Of a stretch of 64,000 bases of DNA, positions 38,747 through 47,026 are shown piece by piece. Below the pieces are notes generated by a model. The model was given only the letters and a program-made list of their open reading frames with translations. It ran no database searches and was not told the origin of the DNA. The stretch's first letter is position 1. Each line of letters opens with the position of its first letter. Where the stretch lies: NCBI GenBank assembly GCA_022340305.1, contig JAJDOF010000111.1:1-64000 (forward strand). The letters are read 5' to 3'. This DNA is from Gammaproteobacteria bacterium. GTDB lineage: Bacteria > Pseudomonadota > Gammaproteobacteria > GCA-001735895. The position numbers and the translations under genes were made by a program.

Positions 38747-38935
38747 TGACCCGCAACCCGTTTCTTAAAGGCACAACGCTTGAAACGGAATTTCCACACT
38801 GACCTTACAACCTGTGAAACCTGCGGTGGGGCTTTCAAGGTGATTGCCGATAGGTCGAACCCCAGCATGGAAGATCCTGCGGTGATCAAGCAGACACTTG
38901 CGCACCTGGAGAGAAAAGCGGATCACAAGAATTCA
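38747..38935 (+). mobile_element. IS91-family transposase C-terminal remnant
   Basis: The reading frame AQRLKRNFHTDLTTCETCGG, then AFKVIAD and EDPAVIKQTLAHLERKA, matches the conserved C terminus of IS91/IS1294-type (Y2, HUH) transposases, including the CxxC pair. An in-frame stop just upstream (about 38748) and loss of homology after about 38935 show it is a fragment. No catalytic HUH/tyrosine region remains. It lies directly beside the truncated pilin. Confidence 0.75.
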
Positions 38936-39282
38936 GCCCATAACACGGGAGCAGGGCAGCGCACCAAATGGGTTCGTGCGGGAAGCCGACGAGATCCGTT
39001 TGGCCCTGTCAACCCACCAAATAGCTGCGCGCAAAAGTAGCGGTGGGTAGTCGGCCTGTCTGATGGCAGAAGTTTTGCAGAATTGACCGGCTGAAAGGAG
39101 CAATATTGGAGGTATTGTCATCAATCACTCGGATTACGAATGCTCCGGGACGAGATGGCGGCATTGAGCACACCATGTACGATATGATCCAGGAAAAAAT
39201 GATACTGCTGAACGGGTTCCTTTCAATTTGAACCGAGTGTGGATAGCTCGAGGGGTGGTGTCCTATGCGTTTTCCGCGCCCG
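38936..39282. other. Intergenic stretch without a recognisable gene
   Basis: Short overlapping frames occur on both strands, none with family resemblance. It follows the IS91 fragment and precedes the 3' end of the STT3-like gene. It may be further degraded mobile-element DNA; I see no repeats or terminators in it. Confidence 0.4.
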
Positions 39283-41088
39283 CTACCAACGATCGTGAGT
39301 TTGTAGCAGAAACTGGTAGCTGCGCCCTTCGGCATTCGATGTTGCGAGGGGTTTCGTGCCAGGGAATATCAACTTTTCCAGTAATAATTCACTGCGGATG
39401 CCTCTATTCAAAGCGCGAAAATCGTCGGCAGTCACACGTTCGTTCCCCGCACCTTCACGTCGAACGTAGATGTAATCGACCCAATCGTATTCTTCGATCA
39501 GATCCGGCACTGACATGCCGAGCATCCTCAATCCAAGTGCGCGGTATTCAAAATCCCTGGCCGTCGCCAGCATGTTGTTTGACACAATTTTACATTTGGT
39601 GTGATATCGCAAAAAGTGGCCTTCATCCGGATGGGCTAGCAACACCCCGGGGTGTTTCTCGCATTGCGCGGCAATCAGGTCGTAAAAAGGCAACAGACCC
39701 TTGTATCCACCCTCTCCACCGGGTTGTTGCTCCATCGCCAGCTTTGATACCGGCCCGGAATAGCAAATAATAAAAAATACGATAATGAGCGCCTTCGAAT
39801 AGCGTGATTCTGCGGCGTAATGCTGGTACATCAGTAAAACCGGAAGTAACAGAACATAGGGCGCGTGATATTTGAAACGCAGCTGCAGGAAAAGAAAGAT
39901 CGCGCCAAAGGCGCAGGCGCACAGCGTGTAAAGCAAAGCCGGCCGAGGCGTTATCCCGACCTGCCTGATTAACAGAATTAACGCAAAGGGTAGCGCATAA
40001 AGCAGGCCGGAATAATATTGATATATCGCGTTGATCAGTCGATATTCGCCACTGAACAGAAATGTAAAAAGCGAATAGGTCTCGCTGAGCTGGGAAAAAC
40101 CGGGTAGGTCCGCGGTGATAAAATCTGCTCCGTGGCGCCAGTTATCGATTGCAGGTATCGTAGCAATCAATAATAAGCCCACGATAATAGCCAGGTTGAT
40201 TGGCGAATAGGGTCGACGATGCAGATAATAAACTGCGCCACAGAACACCACTGCCCAATATAAATGGAACCAGCTGATCTGGAAATAATTGAACTTGAGA
40301 CTCAGAAAGTGAGCGGAAGGTAGCACCGCGACCAATGTTGCTGCTAAAACCGACAATGAAAATGCAAAAACGGTTTCTCTCAGTTCCATTCGATCGCTGA
40401 TCCAGCCAACCAGAAAGAACAACGCTATCGGGATATAAAACACAAACATTGCCACGTGGAAGGCAACCGAGATACCGAGTACAGTGCCTGCGAAAACGGC
40501 ACGCCCCCTGGAACCTGGCCGCTCTATCCAATTGAGGAATCCGAACATGATCAGCAAGATGAATGACAGTTCCATGAAGTGATGATCTATATTACCGATC
40601 ATGTGCAAATCCCGAATATAGGGCGCCAACGCGAAGCCGGCGGCACCTAGAGCTGTCGCCAGGATTCCCAGTCCAAGCTTGCGGCATATAGCGATGAACA
40701 ACAGGCAATTTATCATGCCCCACAGAGGTGGAATAAAAGCGAGAATGGTTGCCGTTGGCAACGACGAAACAAAAAACTGCGCCAGCACAACGAGCGTGGC
40801 CATCAGCAAGGTGTAGGCCCAGGTAAAGGATATCGCGGCGGAGCCATCCAGCGGGTGCAGGCGATCGTCGAATTGCATCAGCATGGGATAGTTGTCGACA
40901 ATATCGCGGACGATTGCCGCAACATAAAACGAATCGTAGCCCCATGGATGGTAGCGACCGTTGATCAAACTGGCTTCAACCGAGTAGGTTGCGAAAAAGT
41001 AAGTCGCGACACTGGCAATGACGGCGATCACGAGAGTAGCAGGATGGATTGAACGCAGCCTGGTGAGGAGTGTTATTATTGTTCGCAT
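39283..41088 (-). CDS. STT3-like GT-C membrane glycosyltransferase (candidate oligosaccharyltransferase)
   Basis: A 601-residue polytopic membrane protein with about 11-13 hydrophobic segments and a C-terminal soluble part (about 460-601). The first loop has GYD52SF. The next periplasmic motif is NID168HHFME, matching the DHH form of the second STT3 acidic motif. A LSE336T segment fits the SVSE/TIxE motif. At the WWDYG position it has PDEGHFLRY (487-495). These place it in the STT3/PglB/AglB group without the standard WWDYG. The start at 41088 (MRTII) is preferred over a GTG 51 bp upstream. It is divergent from a polyprenyl-phosphate glycosyltransferase and lies within the pilus locus, so pilin is a plausible acceptor (inference). 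Confidence 0.75.
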   Translation of the reverse strand: MRTIITLLTRLRSIHPATLVIAVIASVATYFFATYSVEASLINGRYHPWGYDSFYVAAIVRDIVDNYPMLMQFDDRLHPLDGSAAISFTWAYTLLMATLVVLAQFFVSSLPTATILAFIPPLWGMINCLLFIAICRKLGLGILATALGAAGFALAPYIRDLHMIGNIDHHFMELSFILLIMFGFLNWIERPGSRGRAVFAGTVLGISVAFHVAMFVFYIPIALFFLVGWISDRMELRETVFAFSLSVLAATLVAVLPSAHFLSLKFNYFQISWFHLYWAVVFCGAVYYLHRRPYSPINLAIIVGLLLIATIPAIDNWRHGADFITADLPGFSQLSETYSLFTFLFSGEYRLINAIYQYYSGLLYALPFALILLIRQVGITPRPALLYTLCACAFGAIFLFLQLRFKYHAPYVLLLPVLLMYQHYAAESRYSKALIIVFFIICYSGPVSKLAMEQQPGGEGGYKGLLPFYDLIAAQCEKHPGVLLAHPDEGHFLRYHTKCKIVSNNMLATARDFEYRALGLRMLGMSVPDLIEEYDWVDYIYVRREGAGNERVTADDFRALNRGIRSELLLEKLIFPGTKPLATSNAEGRSYQFLLQTHDRW

Positions 41089-41239
41089 ATTGGCATTAGC
41101 ATAGCAAACGTAATCTGAATATCTTTTATTTCTCCGCACACACCAGCGAGCCTTTGAGTCCTGGCACAGGCTGAATGAGCGTCTAGACTCTAAGCTGTGT
41201 TGACGCCGATTTATAGACGAATATAAGACAGGAGGCAGG

Positions 41240-42211
41240 ATGGAAATCGCGGTATTGATTCCGTGTTACAACGAAGAGAAACCGATTGCCGGGGTTATCG
41301 CGTCTTTCCGGCAGGCCCTGCCGGCAGCAAAGATTTACGTTTACGATAACAATTCTTCCGATCGCACCGCAGAAGTCGCGCGTGCATCCGGAGCCATCGT
41401 GTACCGGGAGCTTCAACAGGGCAAGGGTAATGTCGTGCGCCGCATGTTCTCGGATATCGAAGCCGATGTTTATGTACTCGTTGATGGTGATGACACTTAC
41501 GAAGCCGCGGCCGCGCCCGGTATGATTAACCTGTTACGGACAGAGTCGCTGGATATGGTGAACGGATGTCGTGTTACTGAAGTTCAGGACGCCTATCGAC
41601 CCGGTCACCGATTTGGCAACGCGATGCTGACCGGACTGGTGGCGCTGATATTCGGCAAGCGTACCGGCGACCTGCTATCCGGTTACCGTGTCTTCTCGCG
41701 CCGCTTTGTGAAGAGCTTTCCGGCATTGTCACGGGGTTTCGAAATTGAAACCGAGTTAACCGTGCACGCCCTGGAACTGCGCATGCCGATCGCCGACATG
41801 GACACCCAGTACAAGGATCGCCCCGCAGGATCAGACAGTAAACTGAGTACCATCCGCGACGGTATTCGCATAATGCGCATGATATTCGCACTGGTAAAAG
41901 AGGAACGACCGTTGCAGTTCTTCGGCATTACCTCGATTGTGCTGGCGTTGGTATCCCTGGCCACCGGTTATTCTCTGATCGTCGAATTTTTGCAAACCGG
42001 CCTGGTGCCCAGGTTTCCAACTGCCATATTGAGTGCAGCGATAATGATTCTCGCGGTACTGGTCTTTTTCTCGGGCCTGATTCTCGACTCGGTAACCCAT
42101 GGCCGCCGAGAAATGAAAAGGCTGGCCTATCTGCGCTACCCGGCCCCGTCCGCCTTATCCAGTGACAGCATTTCGCAGGTCGTTCAACGCAGCTCATCTG
42201 GCAAAATATGA
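41240..42211 (+). CDS. Polyprenyl-phosphate glycosyltransferase (GT2, DPM1/GtrB type)
   Basis: A 323-residue GT-A-fold enzyme. It begins AVLIPCYNEEKPIAGVI, with the nucleotide segment YDNNSSDRT, metal site VDGDD (82-85) and SGYRVFSRRFVKSFP. Two C-terminal membrane helices (about 228-255, 265-290) anchor it. Such enzymes move a sugar from a nucleotide donor to undecaprenyl phosphate on the cytoplasmic face. It overlaps gtrA by 4 bp (ATGA), so the two are probably coupled. AGGAGGCAGG lies upstream of the ATG, an unusually strong ribosome-binding site. Confidence 0.88.
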   Translation: MEIAVLIPCYNEEKPIAGVIASFRQALPAAKIYVYDNNSSDRTAEVARASGAIVYRELQQGKGNVVRRMFSDIEADVYVLVDGDDTYEAAAAPGMINLLRTESLDMVNGCRVTEVQDAYRPGHRFGNAMLTGLVALIFGKRTGDLLSGYRVFSRRFVKSFPALSRGFEIETELTVHALELRMPIADMDTQYKDRPAGSDSKLSTIRDGIRIMRMIFALVKEERPLQFFGITSIVLALVSLATGYSLIVEFLQTGLVPRFPTAILSAAIMILAVLVFFSGLILDSVTHGRREMKRLAYLRYPAPSALSSDSISQVVQRSSSGKI

Positions 42212-42627
42212 CGCCTGTTGCTGAAGGTTTCCTGCGCTTCTGCCTGGTCGGCCTGGTCGGGTTTGCTATTGATGGAGGATTGCTTTACCTGTTACTGGTG
42301 AACCAGTTTGACCCCTATTTTGCGCGCGCGCTCAGTTTCCCGATCGCCGTAACAGTGACCTGGTATCTTAACCGCCACTGGGCTTTCGGCATTCGACCGA
42401 GCATTCCGGGCAAGGGCCGCGACTACAGACGCTATATCCTCATCCAGGTGGTCGGTGCCATGGGAAATTACCTGGTTTACGCGCTGATATTGCTTTTTAT
42501 TCGGCACACGGCCTTTAACGTTCTCGCCGCGCTCGCGCTTGGCGCGCTGCTCGGCCTGGCGATCAATTACAGCGGCTCGCGCTGGTGGGCTTTTCGCGAC
42601 TCCCTCCCATCGGGTCAGGCGGGGTGA
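42208..42627 (+). CDS. GtrA-family flippase-like membrane protein
   Basis: A 139-residue protein with four hydrophobic helices (about 10-30, 38-58, 75-98, 105-125) and the GtrA signatures FCLVGLVGFAIDGGLLYLL, NRHWAFG and a C-terminal SRWWAFR. GtrA proteins are thought to flip polyprenyl-phosphate-sugars to the periplasm. It overlaps the preceding glycosyltransferase by 4 bp and is 1 bp from the methyltransferase. Together with the STT3-like protein it forms a plausible make-flip-transfer set. Confidence 0.9.
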   Translation: MTPVAEGFLRFCLVGLVGFAIDGGLLYLLLVNQFDPYFARALSFPIAVTVTWYLNRHWAFGIRPSIPGKGRDYRRYILIQVVGAMGNYLVYALILLFIRHTAFNVLAALALGALLGLAINYSGSRWWAFRDSLPSGQAG

Positions 42628-42628
42628 C

Positions 42629-43333
42629 ATGAGCGGTAGCGACGAGCAGTTTGAATATACCGGTTCCGACAACCTCGAGGTAATGCTCGAGGCTGAAAAT
42701 TACAATCGGTTCCTGACTGACCAGGTGCTGGCAAACCGGGTTGGCGGCGGTGCCCTTCTCGATTTCGGCGCGGGTATCGGTACCTTTGCGGAAATGGTGC
42801 AGGCCCGGGGGGTCCAGGTGCACTGTCTCGAACCTGACGGGACACAGGGAAACCTGCTACGCGCGAAGGGATTTGAGACTTTTGCGTCCAGCGACGATAT
42901 TGCTGCCGAGAGTTATGACTACATTTACTCACTAAACGTGTTCGAACATATCGAAGATGATGGCCCCGCCGCGCGCGATGCCTACCGCCTGCTGAAGCCG
43001 GGCGGTTGCCTGTTTATCTATGTGCCGGCTTTCCAGCTGCTGTTCGGTAGCATGGATCGCAAGGTCGGTCACTTTCGCCGCTATCGCCGTCTGGGCCTGC
43101 TGCAGCTGGTGCGAAATGCGGGTTTCGAGGCTGAACGTTGTGCCTATGCCGATTGCATCGGCTTCTTTGCCACCCTCGCCTATAACCTGAAGCCGGGTGA
43201 TGACGGCGGAATCAATCCTGCCACAATCAAGCTTTATGATCGCGTACTGTTTCCGGTAAGCCGGGTTATCGACCGTTTGACATCGAGCTTCATCGGCAAG
43301 AATGTATTCGTTAGGGCGATAAAGCCTAGATAA
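42629..43333 (+). CDS. Class I SAM-dependent methyltransferase
   Basis: A 234-residue methyltransferase. The SAM motif I is LLDFGAGIGTFAE, followed by VHCLEPDGTQGN, YDYIYSLNVFEHIEDD and the LLKPGGCLFIYVPAF segment. These features fit a UbiG/type 11-like enzyme acting on a small or glycan substrate. The ATG at 42629 follows GGGGTGAC just after the gtrA stop; a frame extending upstream to 42539 is within gtrA and unlikely to be used. It is last in the GT2-gtrA operon. It could methylate the sugar (inference). Confidence 0.87.
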   Translation: MSGSDEQFEYTGSDNLEVMLEAENYNRFLTDQVLANRVGGGALLDFGAGIGTFAEMVQARGVQVHCLEPDGTQGNLLRAKGFETFASSDDIAAESYDYIYSLNVFEHIEDDGPAARDAYRLLKPGGCLFIYVPAFQLLFGSMDRKVGHFRRYRRLGLLQLVRNAGFEAERCAYADCIGFFATLAYNLKPGDDGGINPATIKLYDRVLFPVSRVIDRLTSSFIGKNVFVRAIKPR

Positions 43334-43796
43334 CAACTTTCCCTGAAAGCATTCCAGGTGGATTAAATAGGTTCCCCCGGATTTCTGCACGGATCCTGAC
43401 TGACCAGGCACTCGTCGCGCATAGAAACGACGCCTGCAGACGCCGCCTGGCATCCATTATTGTTTGCTTCAATAACACCTGGGAAATATTTTTGTTTCCA
43501 CCCTGCTTAACAGATTTGTTAACACACCGAACGAGGGTGGAAGCAAAGCACAGACCTTAACGACCGCACGATCAAGATTGTGGGTAAAAAATACAGTAGT
43601 TCTGAATTTTGAGATTTGACGATGTATTGTGGTAATCGGCCACAGGCATCGAATCGACCTGCTGGATTTGTCATCGTGGCGCGATCAGAAATTATATAAG
43701 GACTTTTTTCTCCAGCTAGCATCGACCAAAAGTGTCGAGATCCAGATCAACAGGCCAGTACAGATTATTGCAGAAATGAAAAAACAGGAGCGGGAG
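43334..43796. other. Non-coding stretch between the glycosylation operon and pilin remnant
   Basis: No credible gene. A nested inverted repeat lies at 43496-43542: outer arms TTCCACCCT/AGGGTGGAA (9 bp) enclose TTAACA-gatt-TGTTAA. There is no following T-run, so it is not a standard terminator. Frames on either strand are not family-like. Confidence 0.5.
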
Positions 43797-44227
43797 CTCT
43801 TGCATTTTTGGATCGTCTCACTGTGGTACAGCCATTACCCGACAATGACCAGCACTGCGAGCTACTTTCCATTGATGGCGTCATTACGATCATTAGAAGG
43901 TTGTTGTTTAGATCCCGGTCCGTAGACGTAATCGTGATGATTGCGTTGCCGGTGGTGGTGACGCTATCGAGGTAAATTACCCTATTTGCGCCAATATCGT
44001 CCGGCACACCGTTGATACCACAATTGGCATTGGTGATATTAGCCTGATCCTGGATGCAGGTGGATATCGCTGTCTTCCAGCGGCAGGCGCCGCTAACAGC
44101 GAGCAGAAACCCTGGTTCGTTGGGTGTAATCGACATATTGCGGTGTGGCAACAGGGGCGAGAATTCCGATGATTGCGAAAAAAACCATTTACCCTGCGAG
44201 CATAAACCGGTCATCTGTTTGTTTCAT
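43797..44227 (-). pseudogene. Frameshifted type IV pilin pseudogene
   Basis: On the minus strand, an ATG near 44227 begins MKQT, and nearby frame 1 reads FFAIIGILAPVATPQYVDYTQRTR, a pilin N-terminal helix. The frame then hits a stop, and another frame continues WKTAISTCIQDQ, NGVPDDIGANRVIYLD, NAIITITSTDRD and finally [15 protein letters not shown]. These match the intact pilins in order, so the gene has at least one frameshift plus lesions in the leader/FTLIE region. The disulfide-loop second Cys at the C terminus is lost. Confidence 0.85.
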
Positions 44228-44302
44228 CAAACACCGCGGTTTCCTGATCGTCCTCTTATGACTGTTATGGTTCGATGCCATATAGCAGAATTATAGAAAA
44301 AC

Positions 44303-44318
44303 GGGCCACAAAGGGCCC
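44303..44318 (-). terminator. Rho-independent terminator of distal pilin gene
   Basis: On the minus strand a GGGCC/GGCCC stem with a 6-nt loop is followed by GTTTTTC. It lies about 130 bp after the stop of the pilin gene at 44450-44890, beyond the repeated 3' flank. Confidence 0.6.
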
Positions 44319-44371
44319 CGCCTCTTTCGATTATTTCAGGTGAGACTGGTTACCTGCACACTTGATAGCGC

Positions 44372-44636
44372 ATTTTGCGAGGTCGTGCAGCCGGCTTCTT
44401 CGCGTCTGTGAACAACGCCTGTGGCGCGCTTCCGGAGTGCTCCACGCAATCAGGTGCCGCTGCATTTGATCGAACGTCCCGCGGTGGTACAGCCGTTACC
44501 CGACAGGGTCCATTTCAGAGACTTATCGGTCAGGGCCGGGGTCATGAATATGATCAGTGGATTCTTCGCGCTGTCCACGCCGGTAGAGGTTATTGTTACC
44601 ACTCCATCTCCCGTTGTGGTGATGCTACTGGCATAG
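44372..44636. repeat. Direct repeat copy 2 (pilin 3' end and flank)
   Basis: Same-orientation partner of 38275-38539, with about 94% identity by eye. It includes the C-terminal codons of the intact distal pilin and about 78 bp of its 3' flank. Recombination between the copies would delete about 6.1 kb including the glycosylation genes and one pilin remnant. Confidence 0.9.
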
Positions 44637-44890
44637 TTAATGGCTCCGACATCGGCCGGCACTCCGTTATTTCCCGGCACTCCGCAAACTCCATCAGCAG
44701 TACTTCCCTGATCCTGGATGCACAGCGAGATTGACGTCTTCCACGCAGCGGCCGCGGATACGGCTCCGGCGAGACGGGTGCGCTGGGTGTAATCTGTGTA
44801 TTGAGGGATCGCAATGGCAGCCAGTATTCCAATAATTGCAACCACGATCATCAGCTCGATTAAGGTGAATCCGGATTGTTGTTTTGCCAT
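44450..44890 (-). CDS. Type IV major-pilin-like protein (distal copy)
   Basis: A 146-residue prepilin. Leader MAKQQSG is followed by the PilD cleavage site [21 protein letters not shown], with Glu5 of the mature protein. C-terminal cysteines close a loop in [14 protein letters not shown], and an internal pair (CIQDQ, GVCG) is present. It is very similar in the N terminus and C-terminal loop to the neighbouring pilin but differs in the variable middle. No sigma-54 promoter is visible in the 117 bp upstream, and the previous pilin ends in a strong terminator, so its expression is uncertain. Its 3' part is duplicated at 38.3 kb. Confidence 0.92.
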   Translation of the reverse strand: MAKQQSGFTLIELMIVVAIIGILAAIAIPQYTDYTQRTRLAGAVSAAAAWKTSISLCIQDQGSTADGVCGVPGNNGVPADVGAINYASSITTTGDGVVTITSTGVDSAKNPLIIFMTPALTDKSLKWTLSGNGCTTAGRSIKCSGT

Positions 44891-44965
44891 GGTAATATTC
44901 CTACCCCACGCTTGCGTATTCTATGCGGGTAGCCGAACAGCGTGCTTCAGGTTACAAACAAAAAA

Positions 44966-44985
44966 ACGGGCCCCGCGGGGCCCGT
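44966..44985 (-). terminator. Strong Rho-independent terminator after proximal pilin
   Basis: A perfect palindrome of 20 bp with core GGGCCCCGCGGGGCCC is flanked by A-run and T-run. On the minus strand it is followed by seven T. It sits 22 bp after the stop of the pilin at 45008-45460 and separates the two pilin genes. Confidence 0.85.
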
Positions 44986-45007
44986 TTTCGACACATCTCA
45001 GGCGATA

Positions 45008-45460
45008 TTAGTTACCTGAACACTTGATCGAACGACCAGGAGTAGTACAACCGTTACCACTCAGGTTCCAATCGATTGCTGCGGCGCCTGCTGCTGCTAC
45101 CGGAGTCATAGTTACGGCGAGCTTGGTGGTACCGGTAGCAATACCAGTTGAAGTCATAGCGATAACCCCATCATTAACCGTGACCAGATCGACGTAGGCA
45201 ATGGCTGCGCCATTGTTACCCGTGGCAATTGTGTCCGGAATACCGTTGGTGTTGTGGGTACAACCAGTCAGGGTGCCGAGGTCCTGAATACACAGGGCGA
45301 CAGTAGTCTTGTAAGTTGCCAGACCGGCGACGGCGCCGGCCAGCTTGGTGCGCTGGGTGTAATCAGCGTATTGGGGAATCGCGATTGCGGCCAGGATGCC
45401 GATAATCGCGACAACGATCATGAGTTCGATCAGGGTAAAACCAGCTTGTTGCTTTTTCAT
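45008..45460 (-). CDS. pilA: Type IV major pilin PilA (proximal copy)
   Basis: A 150-residue prepilin. The leader MKKQQAG precedes [34 protein letters not shown], with Glu5 and the polymerising helix. The globular part has Thr/Ala/Gly-rich strands, and the disulfide loop is [16 protein letters not shown] good sigma-54 promoter and a possible PilR site lie upstream, and pilR/pilS are just beyond. A hairpin terminator follows. This is the best candidate for the main pilus subunit. Candidate O-glycosylation sites are the many Thr/Ser in the middle. Confidence 0.95.
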   Translation of the reverse strand: MKKQQAGFTLIELMIVVAIIGILAAIAIPQYADYTQRTKLAGAVAGLATYKTTVALCIQDLGTLTGCTHNTNGIPDTIATGNNGAAIAYVDLVTVNDGVIAMTSTGIATGTTKLAVTMTPVAAAGAAAIDWNLSGNGCTTPGRSIKCSGN

Positions 45461-45534
45461 TCGAGTAATCCTCTTGTTAAAAACTGTTAGTTCGATTCAG
45501 AAATCGACTTTTGCCGTTTCATGAATATATATAA

Positions 45535-45549
45535 GCAAGGCGGGTGCCA
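45535..45549 (-). promoter_or_regulatory. Sigma-54 promoter of proximal pilA
   Basis: On the minus strand the sequence TTGGCACCCGCCTTGCTT matches the sigma-54 consensus TGGCAC-N5-TTGCW with exact 5-bp spacing. The predicted start is about 12 bp further, leaving a leader of roughly 65 nt before the pilin ATG at 45460. PilR, encoded next door, is a sigma-54 activator. Confidence 0.9.
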
Positions 45550-45635
45550 ACTTTCGAATAAATTAAAAGATAATTAAAAATCAATGACTTAATTTATGTA
45601 TCTGAATTTCAGGAACGATTTATTCGGGGCAGATG

Positions 45636-45649
45636 TGACAAAAATGTCA
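45636..45649. promoter_or_regulatory. Possible PilR upstream activating site
   Basis: TGACA-AAAA-TGTCA is a perfect inverted repeat 87 bp upstream of the -24 element. Known PilR sites contain TGTC half-sites. Its place in an AT-rich segment upstream of a sigma-54 promoter fits an enhancer; binding is inferred. Confidence 0.6.
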
Positions 45650-45697
45650 AGTATTAACAGTAATTGGCAGGTTTTTACCTTAAATCTGCTTGCCGGG

Positions 45698-47026
45698 TCA
45701 CTGGTTCAGATTCAACTTTTCGATGCGGTAACGCAGCTGGCGCAGAGTCAGGCCCAGATCGCGTGCTGTCGCTGATTGATTCCAGCGATTTTTCTCCAGT
45801 GCGTTGACGATATGCTCCTTTTCGAGATTGCGAGTGATTTCGCCAAGATTTTCACTACCCCTGGCTTCAACTGCCGCCATTTCCGGCAGCTGCAAATCAC
45901 TGGCTTCGATGAGGTCGTTTTCGCACAACGCCAGTGCGCGCTCGAGAATGTTTTCCAGTTCCCGCACATTTCCGGGAAAAGTATAGGCCTGCAAGTCGGC
46001 CAGCGCGGAATCATCGATCGTGGTTTGTCTGTTATTTTGATAATTGTGTTTCTCGATCAGGTAATCCACCAGCTGTGGAATGTCTTCGGCGTGATCGGCA
46101 AGACTGGGTACCTTGACGCCAATGACATTAATCCGGTAGAAAAGGTCCTGGCGAAATTCGCCACTGGCCACCATCGCATCGAGATCCTTGTGCGAGGCGC
46201 TGATAATGCGCACATCGATGGCTTCCTCCTGTGGGGCACCCACTGCGCGGATCGACTTTTCCTGAATGACGCGCAGCAACTTGACCTGCATCGACAGCGG
46301 TAAATCGGCAATCTCGTCGAGAAACAGGGTGCCGCCGTTGGCCGCCTTGAATAATCCCTCGCTATCGCTGGTGGCGCCGGTAAAACTGCCTTTCAGGTGA
46401 CCGAACAGCTCGCTTTCCATCAATTCGGACGGTATCGCGCCACAGTTTACGGCGATGAACTCCGCGTTGGCACGCGGCCCCTGGGCATGAATCTGTCGCG
46501 CCACCAGTTCCTTGCCGGTGCCGGATTCACCACGCACGAATACCGGCGCCTGGCTGCGGGCGAATTTGGCGATGGCATGCCGTAACTCTTGCAGCGGTGG
46601 TGAATCGCCGATGATTTGATAGCGGGTGCTGGTAGCGGTTTCGGCCTGCTGCGGGCTGCGCGGCAACGAGAGGGCCTTGTCGACCAGGTTGCGCAGGGTT
46701 TCCAGCGAAACCGGTTTTGACACGAAATCGAAGGCACCACATTTCATCGCCTTGATCGCAAGGTCGATACTCCCGTGCGCGGTAATCACCGCAGTCGGGG
46801 TATTCGAATAGTGCTGCTGAATATGCTCCACCAGCGAGATGCCGTCGCCGTCGGGCAGTTTCATGTCGGTCAGGCACAGATCGAAGGATTCGTCATGTAG
46901 CATGCGCGTGGCCTGGCTGTAATCCTCGGCGCTGCGGGTTTCCAGGCCCATGCGTAACAGGGTAATTTCGAGGAGTTCCCGAATGTCGGGTTCATCATCG
47001 ACTATCAATACGCGCTGTTTACTCAT
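45698..47026 (-). CDS. pilR: Sigma-54-dependent response regulator PilR
   Basis: A 442-residue NtrC-family activator. The receiver domain (about 1-120) has the phosphoacceptor Asp in LCLTDMKLPDGDG. The AAA+ domain has Walker A GESGTGKE, the sigma-54 contact loop GSFTGA (a GAFTGA variant also found in PilR), and Walker B FLDEIADL. The C-terminal Fis-type helix-turn-helix is NQSATARDLGLTLRQLRYRI. It overlaps pilS by 8 bp. It should activate the adjacent pilA promoter. Confidence 0.95.
   Translation of the reverse strand: MSKQRVLIVDDEPDIRELLEITLLRMGLETRSAEDYSQATRMLHDESFDLCLTDMKLPDGDGISLVEHIQQHYSNTPTAVITAHGSIDLAIKAMKCGAFDFVSKPVSLETLRNLVDKALSLPRSPQQAETATSTRYQIIGDSPPLQELRHAIAKFARSQAPVFVRGESGTGKELVARQIHAQGPRANAEFIAVNCGAIPSELMESELFGHLKGSFTGATSDSEGLFKAANGGTLFLDEIADLPLSMQVKLLRVIQEKSIRAVGAPQEEAIDVRIISASHKDLDAMVASGEFRQDLFYRINVIGVKVPSLADHAEDIPQLVDYLIEKHNYQNNRQTTIDDSALADLQAYTFPGNVRELENILERALALCENDLIEASDLQLPEMAAVEARGSENLGEITRNLEKEHIVNALEKNRWNQSATARDLGLTLRQLRYRIEKLNLNQ

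Noticed and set aside
43629-43925. 98-codon plus-strand frame before the pilin relic
   Set aside because: It runs antisense into the frameshifted pilin and lacks family similarity.
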